This document shows positions 14,779 through 25,000 of a stretch of 54,578 nucleotides of DNA, one piece after another; within the stretch, counting starts at the first letter, position 1, and each line of letters begins with the position of its first letter. The position numbers and the translations under genes are program-made. The notes beneath the pieces were generated by a model. The model saw only the letters and a list, made by a program, of their open reading frames with translations, searched no databases and was not told where the DNA came from. Source of the DNA: a virus; the IMG/VR virus record IMGVR_UViG_3300009180_002134, positions 1 to 54,578 of that record; one strand, written 5' to 3'.

Positions 14779-15339
14779 ATGATCAAGAGTTTATACAGTA
14801 AATACTTTCAGAAATCTAAGTCATTCCTATACCCAGCTCTTGGCATAAAGAAGAACAGTGAGTTTTCACCTTCAGCCACCTATTTAGCCATTGAAGACTA
14901 TATAGGTGCTGAAGATGTAAAGCTTATATGTACATTTGAAAATATAGAAAGTGAAATGTTTAAAACATTTGAACAGAATATGCTAATTGAAAATCCTTTG
15001 TTTATAGAAAAGATAGTTATAGAAAACTACACTGTCTATACATTTGATTACAGCATATATCAAACAGATTGGTTTAATTTCATCATGGGAAAATATTCTA
15101 AACTATCTAATGTTTTAAAGAAAGCTATTAAAACGTATTACGGAGAAGGATCATCTGAATATAAATATATTGACAGTTACCTACATCCTATAGAATACTT
15201 TGATGAATATGCTGAGCTTTTAAATGTAAATGTGGAAGATCTAAAATGTATAGGAGAATTGTGCAATGCATGTGATATGGAAAAAGAAACTTTAAAAATT
15301 CCAAAAGAATATTTGGAAAGTTTAAAAAAAACAGTTTAA
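14779..15339 (+). CDS. Hypothetical protein, 186 aa
   Basis: This soluble protein is rich in Tyr, Phe, Glu and Lys and starts ten bases after the nuclease gene. The N-terminus is basic and aromatic (S-L-Y-S-K-Y-F-Q-K-S-K-S-F), and the rest is mixed helix and strand with repeated I-E-N-type segments. The end of the gene holds a promoter-like element for the next gene. No family is recognised and the function is unknown. Confidence 0.6.
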   Translation: MIKSLYSKYFQKSKSFLYPALGIKKNSEFSPSATYLAIEDYIGAEDVKLICTFENIESEMFKTFEQNMLIENPLFIEKIVIENYTVYTFDYSIYQTDWFNFIMGKYSKLSNVLKKAIKTYYGEGSSEYKYIDSYLHPIEYFDEYAELLNVNVEDLKCIGELCNACDMEKETLKIPKEYLESLKKTV

Positions 15340-15344
15340 CTTTG
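15312..15344 (+). promoter_or_regulatory. Bacteroidota-type promoter
   Basis: TTTG at 15312-15315 and TAACTTTG at 15337-15344, with 21 bases between them, match the Bacteroidota -33/-7 consensus (TTTG and TAnnTTTG). The predicted start of transcription falls near 15351, about 17 bases before the ATG at 15368. The element overlaps the stop codon of the preceding gene. Confidence 0.5.
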
Positions 15345-15367
15345 TTTAAACCAACAAAAACCAACGT

Positions 15368-15784
15368 ATGAATAATTCAATGATGCTGATTACTTCCAGC
15401 TGGGGTCAATTCAAGACCTTCAAAATGATTCCTACTGATGTCAACTGCCCATATGCTGAGTGCATCTTTGATGTACAATCTAAGGTGTTAGCTGTTATCG
15501 GTAAAGTTAGTAAAGAGTCTTTGCACATGTTACCAAAGCTTACTGATCAAGGAGATGTAACATATCTTAAGATTGGTAAAAGAGAAAATGGTAAACCATA
15601 TGCTGAAGAAAGAAGAATGCTCACCACTCTTTACGAATACTACATAGAAGATGTAACAGAGATTAAAGCTTTTGTAAATGGATTTGCAGAGAATTCTGAC
15701 ACATTCAATGTACAGCAGTATATAGATCTTGTTATAGACACTAAACCAGTTCCTGCTGAGAACAGCATTATTACGACAGTCTAA
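15368..15784 (+). CDS. Hypothetical protein, 138 aa, own transcription unit
   Basis: This 138-residue protein sits between a Bacteroidota-type promoter and a Rho-independent terminator, so it can be expressed alone, perhaps strongly. The sequence is soluble and beta-rich (S-W-G-Q-F-K-T-F-K-M-I, then Y-L-K-I-G-K-R). Small monocistronic genes of this kind often encode abundant DNA-binding or host-control proteins, but nothing in the sequence proves this. No family is recognised. Confidence 0.6.
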   Translation: MNNSMMLITSSWGQFKTFKMIPTDVNCPYAECIFDVQSKVLAVIGKVSKESLHMLPKLTDQGDVTYLKIGKRENGKPYAEERRMLTTLYEYYIEDVTEIKAFVNGFAENSDTFNVQQYIDLVIDTKPVPAENSIITTV

Positions 15785-15806
15785 TTGTTATTCATACTAA
15801 TAAATT

Positions 15807-15837
15807 AAGGAGGTGCATTCAGCACTTCCTTTTTTTA
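15807..15837 (+). terminator. Rho-independent terminator
   Basis: The arm at 15807-15816 (AAGGAGGTGC) pairs with 15822-15831 (GCACTTCCTT) around an ATTCA loop, with one G-T pair, followed by a T-run to 15836. It ends the 138-residue gene just before the DNA polymerase gene. Confidence 0.8.
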
Positions 15838-15882
15838 TCTTTTTATTTTAAAGGGGAAACAGCTTAACTGAATATTATACAA

Positions 15883-17811
15883 ATGAAAAGGACTCACTGG
15901 GTGATGGACTATGAAACTATTGTGAATTGTTTCGTAGGTGTATTTATAGATTACAAAGACAGTAATGTAAAGCACTTGTTCGTTGTTCACGAACAGAGAA
16001 ATGACATTTCTAAACTTGTCACATTTCTTCAAAGATGTGTGACACAAAAAGAATGGCACATCTCTTATAATGGACTAGCATTTGATGCTCAAATTAGTCA
16101 ATACATTCTAGACAATGCTAAGAAATTAGAGAAGATGTCTACAGAGAATGTTATAAAAAACATATTTAATTTTGCACAAGAAACTATTAAGAAAACGGAT
16201 GTTGGTGGGTTTGCTACTTATTCTCCTTCTAGGCTTAAAATCAGGCAGATTGACTTATTCAAGCTCAACCACTGGGATAACAAAGCAAAGATGAGTTCAC
16301 TTAAGTGGATACAGTATTCTATGGATTGGAAGAATGTAGAAGAGATGCCACACCACTATCTTCAACCGGTCACAGACAGTGACACCTTGAATGCTGTTAT
16401 TGACTATTGTGTTAATGACGTACTGTCCACTAAGGAAATTCTCAAGCATTCTAAAGAGCAAATACAGCTTAGGAAAACTCTCACTGATGAATATAATATA
16501 GATCTTTATTCTGCATCTGAGCCACGTATATCTAAAGAGCTATTCTTACATTTCTTAAAAGAGAAACTGGGAATGGAAAAGTCTGAGATAAAACAGCTTA
16601 GAACACCAAGAGATTATATTGTATTGGCTGATTGTATCCTACCATCTATAAAGTTTCAAACCCAGGAATTTCAGGACATACTTACATATTTTAGAACAAA
16701 GGTTATCACCTCCACTAAAGATAAGTTTAAGTATACAATGAACTATAAAGGAGTGAAAACTGACTATGGACTAGGTGGTTTACATGGTGCTGCTGATATG
16801 GGAGTATATGAAGCTAAACCGGGATGGACTATTATGACATCTGACGTTGTAAGTTTCTATCCCAATCTTGCTATTAAGAATAAGTTTCATCCAGCTCATC
16901 TACCAGAGAAAGAATTCTGTGAATTGTATGAATGGATATTTGAAGAGAGAAAAAAGATTCCAAAATCTGATCCTAAAAACTATGTGTACAAGATTATTCT
17001 TAACAGTACATACGGTTTGACAGGTGATGAGAATAGTTTTCTATTTGATCCTAAAATGACAATGGACATTACGATCAATGGTCAGCTACAACTATCTATG
17101 TTATATGAGATGTTATGTCTTGCTATTCCGGAAGCTCAACCTCTAATGCAAAATACAGATGGCTTAGAGATGATGATTCCTGAAAACAAAATAGACATCT
17201 ATAATAAAGTTTGTGGTGAATGGGAATATATTACTAAGCTAGCTCTTGAGCATGATGAATATTCTAAGATGATAATTGGTGATGTAAATAATTACATTGC
17301 TGTTTATAAGAATGGAAAGACAAAGTGTAAAGGTAGATTTGAGTGGGAAGATCTTGAGAAAAAGAAAGTGGCTATGTTTCATAAGAACAAGTCTTTCTTA
17401 ATTATTCCTAAAGCTATATATGCATATCTTGTACATGGGGTGAAGCCCGAAGAGTTTCTTGAACAGAACCAAAACATTCTTGATTATTGTGGTGGTGTAA
17501 AAGCTAAAGGAGCTTGGCACTTTGTAGACAGAAGAATAGTTGATGGTCAGCTTGTTAATAAAAAGCTTCAAAAGATCATTAGGTATTATGTATCCAACAA
17601 CGGAAGTAAACTTGTAAAGTGCCATACAGATGGTAGAGAAATACAAGTGGAGGCCGGTGAATGGATGCAGACCACCATGAATCAGATGGTGAATAAACCA
17701 TTTGAGGAATATGATATTGACATGAAGTATTATATTGATGCAATATATAGAGAAATAAACCAAATAGAAAAAGTTAAGAGTAGAGAAGTTACACAATTAT
17801 CATTATTTTAA
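15883..17811 (+). CDS. Family B DNA polymerase
   Basis: This 642-residue replicative polymerase has a proofreading exonuclease domain: Exo I at D9-Y-E11, Exo II at N63-G-L-A-F-D68, and an Exo III-like Y-C-V-N-D near residue 180. The polymerase domain has motif A at S-D321-V-V-S-F-Y-P, motif B at K370-I-I-L-N-S-T-Y-G378, and motif C at Q-N-T-D426-G. Motif C normally reads D-T-D, so the first Asp is Asn here, while the metal-binding second Asp is kept. The length is near that of compact family B enzymes. It follows a terminator and is co-directional with the dNMP kinase gene. Confidence 0.9.
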   Translation: MKRTHWVMDYETIVNCFVGVFIDYKDSNVKHLFVVHEQRNDISKLVTFLQRCVTQKEWHISYNGLAFDAQISQYILDNAKKLEKMSTENVIKNIFNFAQETIKKTDVGGFATYSPSRLKIRQIDLFKLNHWDNKAKMSSLKWIQYSMDWKNVEEMPHHYLQPVTDSDTLNAVIDYCVNDVLSTKEILKHSKEQIQLRKTLTDEYNIDLYSASEPRISKELFLHFLKEKLGMEKSEIKQLRTPRDYIVLADCILPSIKFQTQEFQDILTYFRTKVITSTKDKFKYTMNYKGVKTDYGLGGLHGAADMGVYEAKPGWTIMTSDVVSFYPNLAIKNKFHPAHLPEKEFCELYEWIFEERKKIPKSDPKNYVYKIILNSTYGLTGDENSFLFDPKMTMDITINGQLQLSMLYEMLCLAIPEAQPLMQNTDGLEMMIPENKIDIYNKVCGEWEYITKLALEHDEYSKMIIGDVNNYIAVYKNGKTKCKGRFEWEDLEKKKVAMFHKNKSFLIIPKAIYAYLVHGVKPEEFLEQNQNILDYCGGVKAKGAWHFVDRRIVDGQLVNKKLQKIIRYYVSNNGSKLVKCHTDGREIQVEAGEWMQTTMNQMVNKPFEEYDIDMKYYIDAIYREINQIEKVKSREVTQLSLF

Positions 17812-17823
17812 ACATAAAAAATT

Positions 17824-18519
17824 ATGGCAATAATAGGAGTTAATGGATACAGTGGTTCCGGTAAGGACACTATAGGAGCAATTATTCAATACATATTTGC
17901 TCATCACGAAGAACCTCTTGCACTTCCTGTGGAAGACATGGTTGCTAACATGGAAGAACATGGGTGGTTTTTAGAAGAGCAATCAGGTTGGGAGATTATG
18001 AAGTTTGCAGGTAAGTTAAAAGACATAGCTGAACATCTTACAGGTATCCCAATAGAAAATTTTGAAGACCAAGAGTTTAAGAAAACTAATTTAGGTCCAG
18101 AGTGGGATTATCAAATAGATGAGTTTAACACTCCAACAAAAATGACTGTTAGAGATTTCTTACAGAAGCTTGGTACAGATGCTTTAAGAATGGGACTACA
18201 TGATAATGTATGGGTGAATGCTCTTATGGTTGATTACACTCCTGAATGGACAACTGATGAAGGTGCCCATGATCCAGTACAGGAACTTCCTAACTGGATT
18301 ATTACAGATGTTAGGTTCCCTAATGAAGCCCAAGCTATCAAAGACAGAGGTGGTATTATCATTCGTGTAGATAGACCAGGAGTCAAACCCATCAATGATC
18401 ATCCTAGTGAGATAGGATTGGATGATTGGAAGTTTGATTACAGAATAGCTAATGTATCTGATGTATTTGCATTAGCTCAGACAGTAAGAAGTATTTTAAA
18501 CCACAGTAAATTATTATGA
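17824..18519 (+). CDS. Deoxynucleoside monophosphate kinase-like protein
   Basis: This 231-residue P-loop kinase has G-V-N-G-Y-S-G-S-G-K-D-T near its start (Walker A, residues ~5-16). Later come a W-I-I-T-D-V-R-F-P strand and an R-V-D-R-P-G segment that fit the lid/phosphate region of phage dNMP kinases. It would convert dNMPs to dNDPs for phage DNA synthesis. It starts 12 bases after the polymerase gene and overlaps the next gene as ATGA. Confidence 0.8.
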   Translation: MAIIGVNGYSGSGKDTIGAIIQYIFAHHEEPLALPVEDMVANMEEHGWFLEEQSGWEIMKFAGKLKDIAEHLTGIPIENFEDQEFKKTNLGPEWDYQIDEFNTPTKMTVRDFLQKLGTDALRMGLHDNVWVNALMVDYTPEWTTDEGAHDPVQELPNWIITDVRFPNEAQAIKDRGGIIIRVDRPGVKPINDHPSEIGLDDWKFDYRIANVSDVFALAQTVRSILNHSKLL

Positions 18520-18731
18520 GAATAGGAGACCTTTGTGCTAAGGATGAATATCTAAAGATATACGATCCTTCTAAGCAAGAACTTATAAAAGAATGTGACA
18601 CCTATGTAGATGCTGAAATATACACAGGCATACAAGCTAAAATATTAAGGAATGCAGTTAGGTATAAGACTAGGAGGTTCTCTCCATTCTTGAATAAAGA
18701 AATAGCAATTAGAGTAGGAATTAAAAAATAA
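18516..18731 (+). CDS. Hypothetical protein, 71 aa
   Basis: It starts in an ATGA overlap with the kinase gene. The product is basic with Cys in the N-terminal third (G-D-L-C-A-K-D-E-Y and E-C-D-T-Y-V-D-A) and a basic C-terminus (R-Y-K-T-R-R-F). The Y-T-G-I-Q-A-K-I-L-R-N-A-V segment could be a DNA-reading helix. No family is recognised. Confidence 0.5.
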   Translation: MRIGDLCAKDEYLKIYDPSKQELIKECDTYVDAEIYTGIQAKILRNAVRYKTRRFSPFLNKEIAIRVGIKK

Positions 18732-18733
18732 TT

Positions 18734-18865
18734 ATGAAAAAGATAAACTGGAAGACATTAATCATATACATATTAGCTGTAGTGGCATCTTCTATATTTT
18801 TTTCTTGGTTTTCTAAAGTGCTCTACTTTATGTATTTATTAATTAAAACAATATTAACCATATGA
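18734..18865 (+). CDS. Small membrane protein, 43 aa
   Basis: The ATG at 18734 opens a 43-codon frame that ends TGA at 18863-18865, overlapping the next start (ATG 18862) as ATGA. The product is one hydrophobic helix, W-K-T-L-I-I-Y-I-L-A-V-V-A-S-S-I-F-F, with a basic N-terminus and a second hydrophobic part behind it. The precise overlaps on both sides support it. The function is unknown. Confidence 0.5.
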   Translation: MKKINWKTLIIYILAVVASSIFFSWFSKVLYFMYLLIKTILTI

Positions 18866-19047
18866 AAAAACAATTAAAAGTTAGCTTTCACTTTTTAGAA
18901 AGCAACAAGTCCGTACTAGGACTAGAATACAGTCAGGGCACTGTATCATTTCCAGGTGAGAAACCTGAAAACTATGATGAGCTTATAATAGGATTTCTAT
19001 TCTTTTATGTATCAATTATGTACACAACAGAAAAAGGGGATAGTTAA
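18862..19047 (+). CDS. Small protein, 61 aa, last gene of the plus block
   Basis: It is coupled to the small membrane gene by an ATGA overlap, and its stop codon lies within the terminator stem. The product has a beta-rich start (K-V-S-F-H-F-L-E) and a hydrophobic stretch at ~43-55 (L-I-I-G-F-L-F-F-Y-V-S-I). No family is recognised. Confidence 0.45.
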   Translation: MKKQLKVSFHFLESNKSVLGLEYSQGTVSFPGEKPENYDELIIGFLFFYVSIMYTTEKGDS

Positions 19048-19058
19048 TCCCCTTTTTT
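19031..19058. terminator. Bidirectional Rho-independent terminator
   Basis: The arm at 19031-19041 (AAAAAGGGGAT) pairs with 19047-19057 (ATCCCCTTTTT) around AGTTA. A and T runs on both sides give a U-tract in both directions. It separates the convergent plus replication block and the giant minus block. Confidence 0.85.
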
Positions 19059-19062
19059 GTTT

Positions 19063-22000
19063 TTATCTAATGTAGAAATTACTAACTGTTTCAAAGCTTT
19101 CCCATCTATTTAAAATGTTTAAAGCAGGTACCACATCTTTAGTTTGTTTCCAAAGTTTTAATTGACCATCATAAGGACCTCTTTCATAATAGTTTTTATT
19201 ATAAGGAGGGAAAGGAAGTGTGAATGCAGCTGCAATAACTTCTCCGTAATCTCTTAGTGTACCAGCAGATGCTATAGGACTCTTCAGCATCTGAAACTGC
19301 TCACTTATTCCAAGAATTGGAATAAATGTTTTTATCTCATTTTGCTGTCTGGTTTGTTGGTATATCAAAAAGTTCACTAATCTTTTTACTTCTTCATCAT
19401 CATCGTCAAGTCCGGATGCTAACAATTTAAATAATTGAGCAGCAATAACAGATGCCATAAAGAAACCTAATTCAGCAAGATTTTTATACATGTTCTTCAC
19501 CTGAATCTCATCCATATTTTTATATGTTCTAGACCCAGGTATAAATGCACCAAGCATACCAGTAGTTTTAGCTAGGAATCCTTGTTCAGTTTTATAGACA
19601 TGCTTCATTACATTATAGAAGGTTCTATATCTACCTTCTATAGTTCCTAATACAACATTGTCATATCTGTTTTGGAATCTAGCTTTAGCTAATGGAACTA
19701 TCCATTTATGAAACTGAGCACCTAATTCACCAAGAGCATGTTGTTGTAAGACCATTCTATCTTCCCATGCATAGTTACCATGAATTTGTTTGTTCACTTC
19801 ATATACATAGTTAGTAACCTTTGTTCTTAAATCTTCAGGAAGTTCAAACCCAGGTTTTAATGTCAATTCATTTTTTTGTTCATCAAATGTAAAGGCATCA
19901 TATATAGATAGAGTTTCTCCAGTTTGGTTATGTGTAAGTTGAAACTTATCTCCCATTACAATGGCCATTCCTGTTTTAGATTGTACATTGTATTCACCTG
20001 TTTCCTGAAATATATAAGCAGCTTCAGTTATTAATCCAGCATCCACCCTACCTGAATTTTCTTGATTTTTTCTCACCATTCTAAAATAAGAAACTATAGC
20101 TTCATACTTAGAATAATGTTTATCAATCTTATAAGCACCTTCGTTAGATGAGCCTAGTCTTTTCATAGCTCCAGGCATATAATCTTTATTATACTCACCA
20201 ACAGCTCTGAAATAAGGTTTTCTATCATAATAAACTCCACCATAAGCTTCTATGGCATTGTTTATTCTACCCATTGCATAGTTGTTTATACCACCAAATA
20301 TATTAAAACCAATTCCTTTTAATGATGTAATGTTTTGTAGTTTCTTAGCAACTTGAGCAAACTGACTGTAGTCATACTCATCATTGTTATAATACACCAT
20401 CTTGAACCATTTCTTCATACGTACATATGCACGTGATTCACCTTCAGCTTTGTATATATCTTTACTATCTACACCTTTAGATACAAATTTTTTATCTTCA
20501 CTGGTAGATTGATAGTATTTTTTCTTTTCTACAATTTTTGATATAGCTAATAAAGAACCTTCAATGTTTGACATTTGCTCATACTTCTCAGTCATTGATC
20601 TAAAAGCTATAAGATTTTCTACAAGATCTGTATTAATATCATTATAGTCTATTTTAGAATTCTCAATAGCTAAAGAAAGTTGAAGTTTTTTTAATTCAGC
20701 TTCATACTCTTCACTAGTCAAAGCTTTAGCAATTATATATTGATCTTTTAATTCTTTTATTTTTTGTTCTATTGATGCTATTCTTTTTTCATTACGAGCA
20801 TTATTAGTGTACAGGATAGGCAAGTTATCTACAGGTACACCATCATCATCTGTAAGACGTTGTGTTGAATGCATCTTAGGAGAAAAGTCAAACCATTTAC
20901 GCACTCCTTTAGTTACAGCTTTAAAATGAGAACTTCCTTTACGTTTAGCACTACTTATATAATTGTCTGCCACCCTAGCAACTTTTCCTAACAGTTTTTG
21001 TTGTTGATCAAGAGGAATTTGTTCAAGTCCTGCTTTCATTTCTTCAACGAATATATGATAGAATTCTTTTTTTGCAACTTCTTCAGAAGACTTAGCATTC
21101 ATTAAAGTAACATACCTTGGATCCCTCATATCACGTCCATCATTAGTTATTTCTTTTATTTCTATACATTTAGATTTTGGAAAATAACTTGATGACTTCT
21201 CCACTCTTCCTTTAAACTCACCATTATCCATCTTTGCTCCTAAATATTCCCTTTTATCATACCATTTGTCTATATATTTTCTATAAGCTTCATCACTAAC
21301 ACCTATTTTTTTTGTCCATTTAAGAAAACCATTTTGTAATGCTTGACCATTTGGAGTTTCATACTTAGCTCTTTCATTTATAAATTCAATAGAATATCTG
21401 TGGTGTTCTCCACTTATTATTTGATTTTTACCATCTAACTGTTCAGCTTGTCTAAACTCTTGAATCTTTTCTTTTATTTTTCTCACTTCTATATTGTGAG
21501 CTAATTGTTCAGGGGTGGCTTTTGTCATATCAGGAATCTCAATGTATTCCATGTCTTCCCCATCTTTATTTTTTAACAGAGCATACACTTGACGTTTTAT
21601 ATCATAATACCTTTGACCAACAGCTTGTAAGTATCTTCCTGTAAAATTACCTTCAGCATCAAAGTTTAACATGAAAGAAAAGTCTATCTTCTTTGTACCA
21701 AGAGCTGAAGCTAATTTATTACCAGCAGTTTTTATTCTAGCTTCAAACAGGTCTTGTTTATTTTTGGCTTTTTGATTAGCCTCCATGTATAAATTAGCAG
21801 CAATAGCTAAAAGCTTTTCCTTAGTGTTTTGCATATCACTTGCATTAAGATCTATCAAGTTGATATCATAACCTTCTCTTAAAAGATTTGTAAGTTCTTC
21901 TTCAGATAGTGTAGCATCCACCTTTTGTCTGATGAGATTTTTTACATAAGTTTCTAGGGCCGGATTGATTTCTGCTTTAACAGCATTCAATCTACTTTGT

Positions 22001-25000
22001 ACAGATCTCATAAGAGCATACTGATCTTGTGATCCAAGTCCTATTTCTGGGATACTTGCTATGTCTCTATAAGACTCTACAAACTTTTCAGCTTCTAAAA
22101 CCACATCTATAAAAGCATCACTATTAAGATTTGATTGCTTGTTCATATATTTATACAAACTATCAAGAGTGTCTTTTGTATAATTTAAAAGTTTTCCAAA
22201 AGCCATATTAGGTTCACCAACTTTCTTTATTTCTACAAGTGCTAACACTTCTGATATCTTATCTATAGCAGCTTCTTTACTTTCTTCACTGAATGCATCA
22301 AATCTAGTTTGATTAAGATTCTTTAGATACTCCATACGTTTACGGAGCTTAACACTATAGTTTTCAATAGTGGCCATAAGCTGAGCTTGTACATCTGCTG
22401 GAATCTCTTCAGGCATTTCTTCTTTCTCATCTAAGAAGTTATCATCATTAGCTGGATTGTTCTGTCCTAAAGCTTTTCTAAAACCAGCCACTTTATTTTT
22501 ACCAGGTTTTGTAGGAACTATTCTATTTACAAATGATTCATTAGAACTTGGTAAGTGTTGTTGTTCATCTTCTATTTCAAAGTCTTTAATTTTTTGTTGA
22601 TCTCCAAGTCCTTCTAATTCTAAATGGAAGTGTATTGTTGATGTACCTGAAATTGGAAGACCACTTATTTCTGCAAGTCTTTTGTAAACAGCCACCTGAA
22701 TACCATGTTGTTGTTGTGTAGTTATTTTTTCACCCATCAACATTGATCCCTGATTTACAGGATGTGGTGTATTAAGATATTCTTGTGATGTGCTTTTAGT
22801 TTTAGAAACCTTAAGATCTTTAATAAACATCTCACCATTAGGCTTCACTACTAATATATCCAAAGAACCAGCTATACCAGATGTAGGATCAGACACTACA
22901 AACTGAGGGATTATTATTGAACCATCTGATGTAAGTCCTATCACTATTCCTTTTAAGGCGTCATAAGCTCTTCTTGAAATATCTTCAGAAACAGCATCTG
23001 TCATATCAGACTTAGCTTCTTCAAATGTTTTACCTTCAACAATATTTTGAAGAGTTTTATCAAAATGATTACCAAAAAGTCTGTTAAGTTCATACTTTCC
23101 ATCAGGGTCATTCATCTCACCTTTAATAGCCATGGTGGTTGATTTATACACCTGACCTGTTTTAGTGTGCATGTATATGTGACTTTTTTCTTCTAGCACC
23201 ACTCTACCCGGATCTTCTTCTCCCGTCTTAGGTTCAAAGTATATTTCATCAATTATTCTTTTTTGAAGATCATTTGCTTTAGCTCTAATCTTTTCTTTAA
23301 AAGTACGTGTCCTAGGATCTAATTGATAGTTTGCTTTTCTACTTGCTTTTAATCCTGTTAAATTAATTCTAGACTCAGACATACTCACCATGTTGGCAAT
23401 GTCTTGTAAGCTATTAGTAAGTTCTAATTCTGAAAGCTTTATAGAAAATAATTTATTAAACATTTTACGTAACCAGTTCTTGAACTGACTCAATACAGAT
23501 TGTCTAATACCAGCTTCTTTGCTTTCCACCACATCTCCTTTAGAAGAAATGTTTCCGGAAGCAAGTTTACCAATGTAACTAACTAATGCTTCTTCTAATA
23601 TTTCTTCTTCTGTGAGACTAGAGTATCCTGTAGATTGCTTTACATTTTGTATCTCAGCTAATCCTTCATCTATAGATTGTAGGTCCGTTAAGAGCTTGTT
23701 ATACAATGAAGGATTCTCTTTCTTAAGCACTTGTACAAATGGATGTAGATATTCATGGAATGGTGTATCCTTTGTTATTTCTTTAGCAGCATTAATATAC
23801 ACTTTACCATTTTGGAATTTACCTTTCCAATCACTGTTGGGTTCATTTACAATTACATAATCTACACCAAACTTTTGTTTCAATCTATCTAACACTTTTC
23901 TTACATTGGCTAAGCTTTCAACAACAGGAATATCTGTAGGGGTGTCTTTTTGGAATTTAGGAGCTGTTTCTGCAAACTTTTTAAATCCTTCTATATCTTG
24001 TTTAGATCCTAGTATATGTATTTGTTCTGGTTCAAATACTACTATTTGATTTTCTCCAGCATCATACATTCTATTATTAGATTGCTTTCCTCCTTTTAAT
24101 AAAAGCCCATCTGAATTTTCTTTTAGTTTGCTACTATTATCATAATTATCAAACCATTCTTTAACTGTTAGATTTTTAGGATTTTTAATATTAAGAATAG
24201 CTTGTTCGGAAGTTCCTTTATTATTTAATATATAACTTTGAAATTTTTTAGCGTCTTTTTCAATCTGTTCTTTAGTAGCTCCCATTTTTTCAAAAAAAGT
24301 TATTTCAGATTTTATCTGCTCAATAGTAGGATTTAATCCAAATTTTTTTACAATTCCTTGTATAATAGAGTCATCAAATTCATCTCCCTTATATTTAACT
24401 GCATAAATGTTAGCTGCATTTTTATCATCTGTAAAAAATATACCTAATTCTTCACTTTTCTGATTAGTTTTTTCCCCTGTTCCTCCTTTATAAACAATAC
24501 CCTTCACTTGGCTATCAGGAAATATAGAATCTAAGTATGCAGAGTATTGTTCAGCTGTCCCTATAGATGCTAACTCAGGATTTGAATTAAATACTTCTTC
24601 CACTCCTGGTTTAACTGTAGTAGTTTTAAAATAATCAGTTTGAATTAATGAATCTCTAATTAAAGATTCATTAGACATAAAAGTTTCAAAACTTTTTTCT
24701 AAAGCATTTTTTATGTTAACATTTCCTCCAAATAATTTTGTTAAAGCATTTATAATCCTATCTAAAATAGAAACATTATTAACTTTAATCTTTTCTAAAG
24801 ATTTTATAAACTCTGAGTTTGTAAGACCATATGTAATGAATTCTTTTATATCATTATTAGGTTGATCAAAATCAACGTCATCTATTTTATTTTCTAAATA
24901 TTGTTTATATAATTCTTCAACTTCTTCTATAAAATTTATTTCAGAACTTGTTAATCCAACTTGTTCTAAACCTTTTTTCCAATTTGATTTATCTATTAAA

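Noticed and set aside
17398-17796. 132-codon minus-strand frame inside the DNA polymerase gene
   Set aside because: It is a shadow of the conserved family B polymerase frame, with composition typical of antisense AT-rich DNA.
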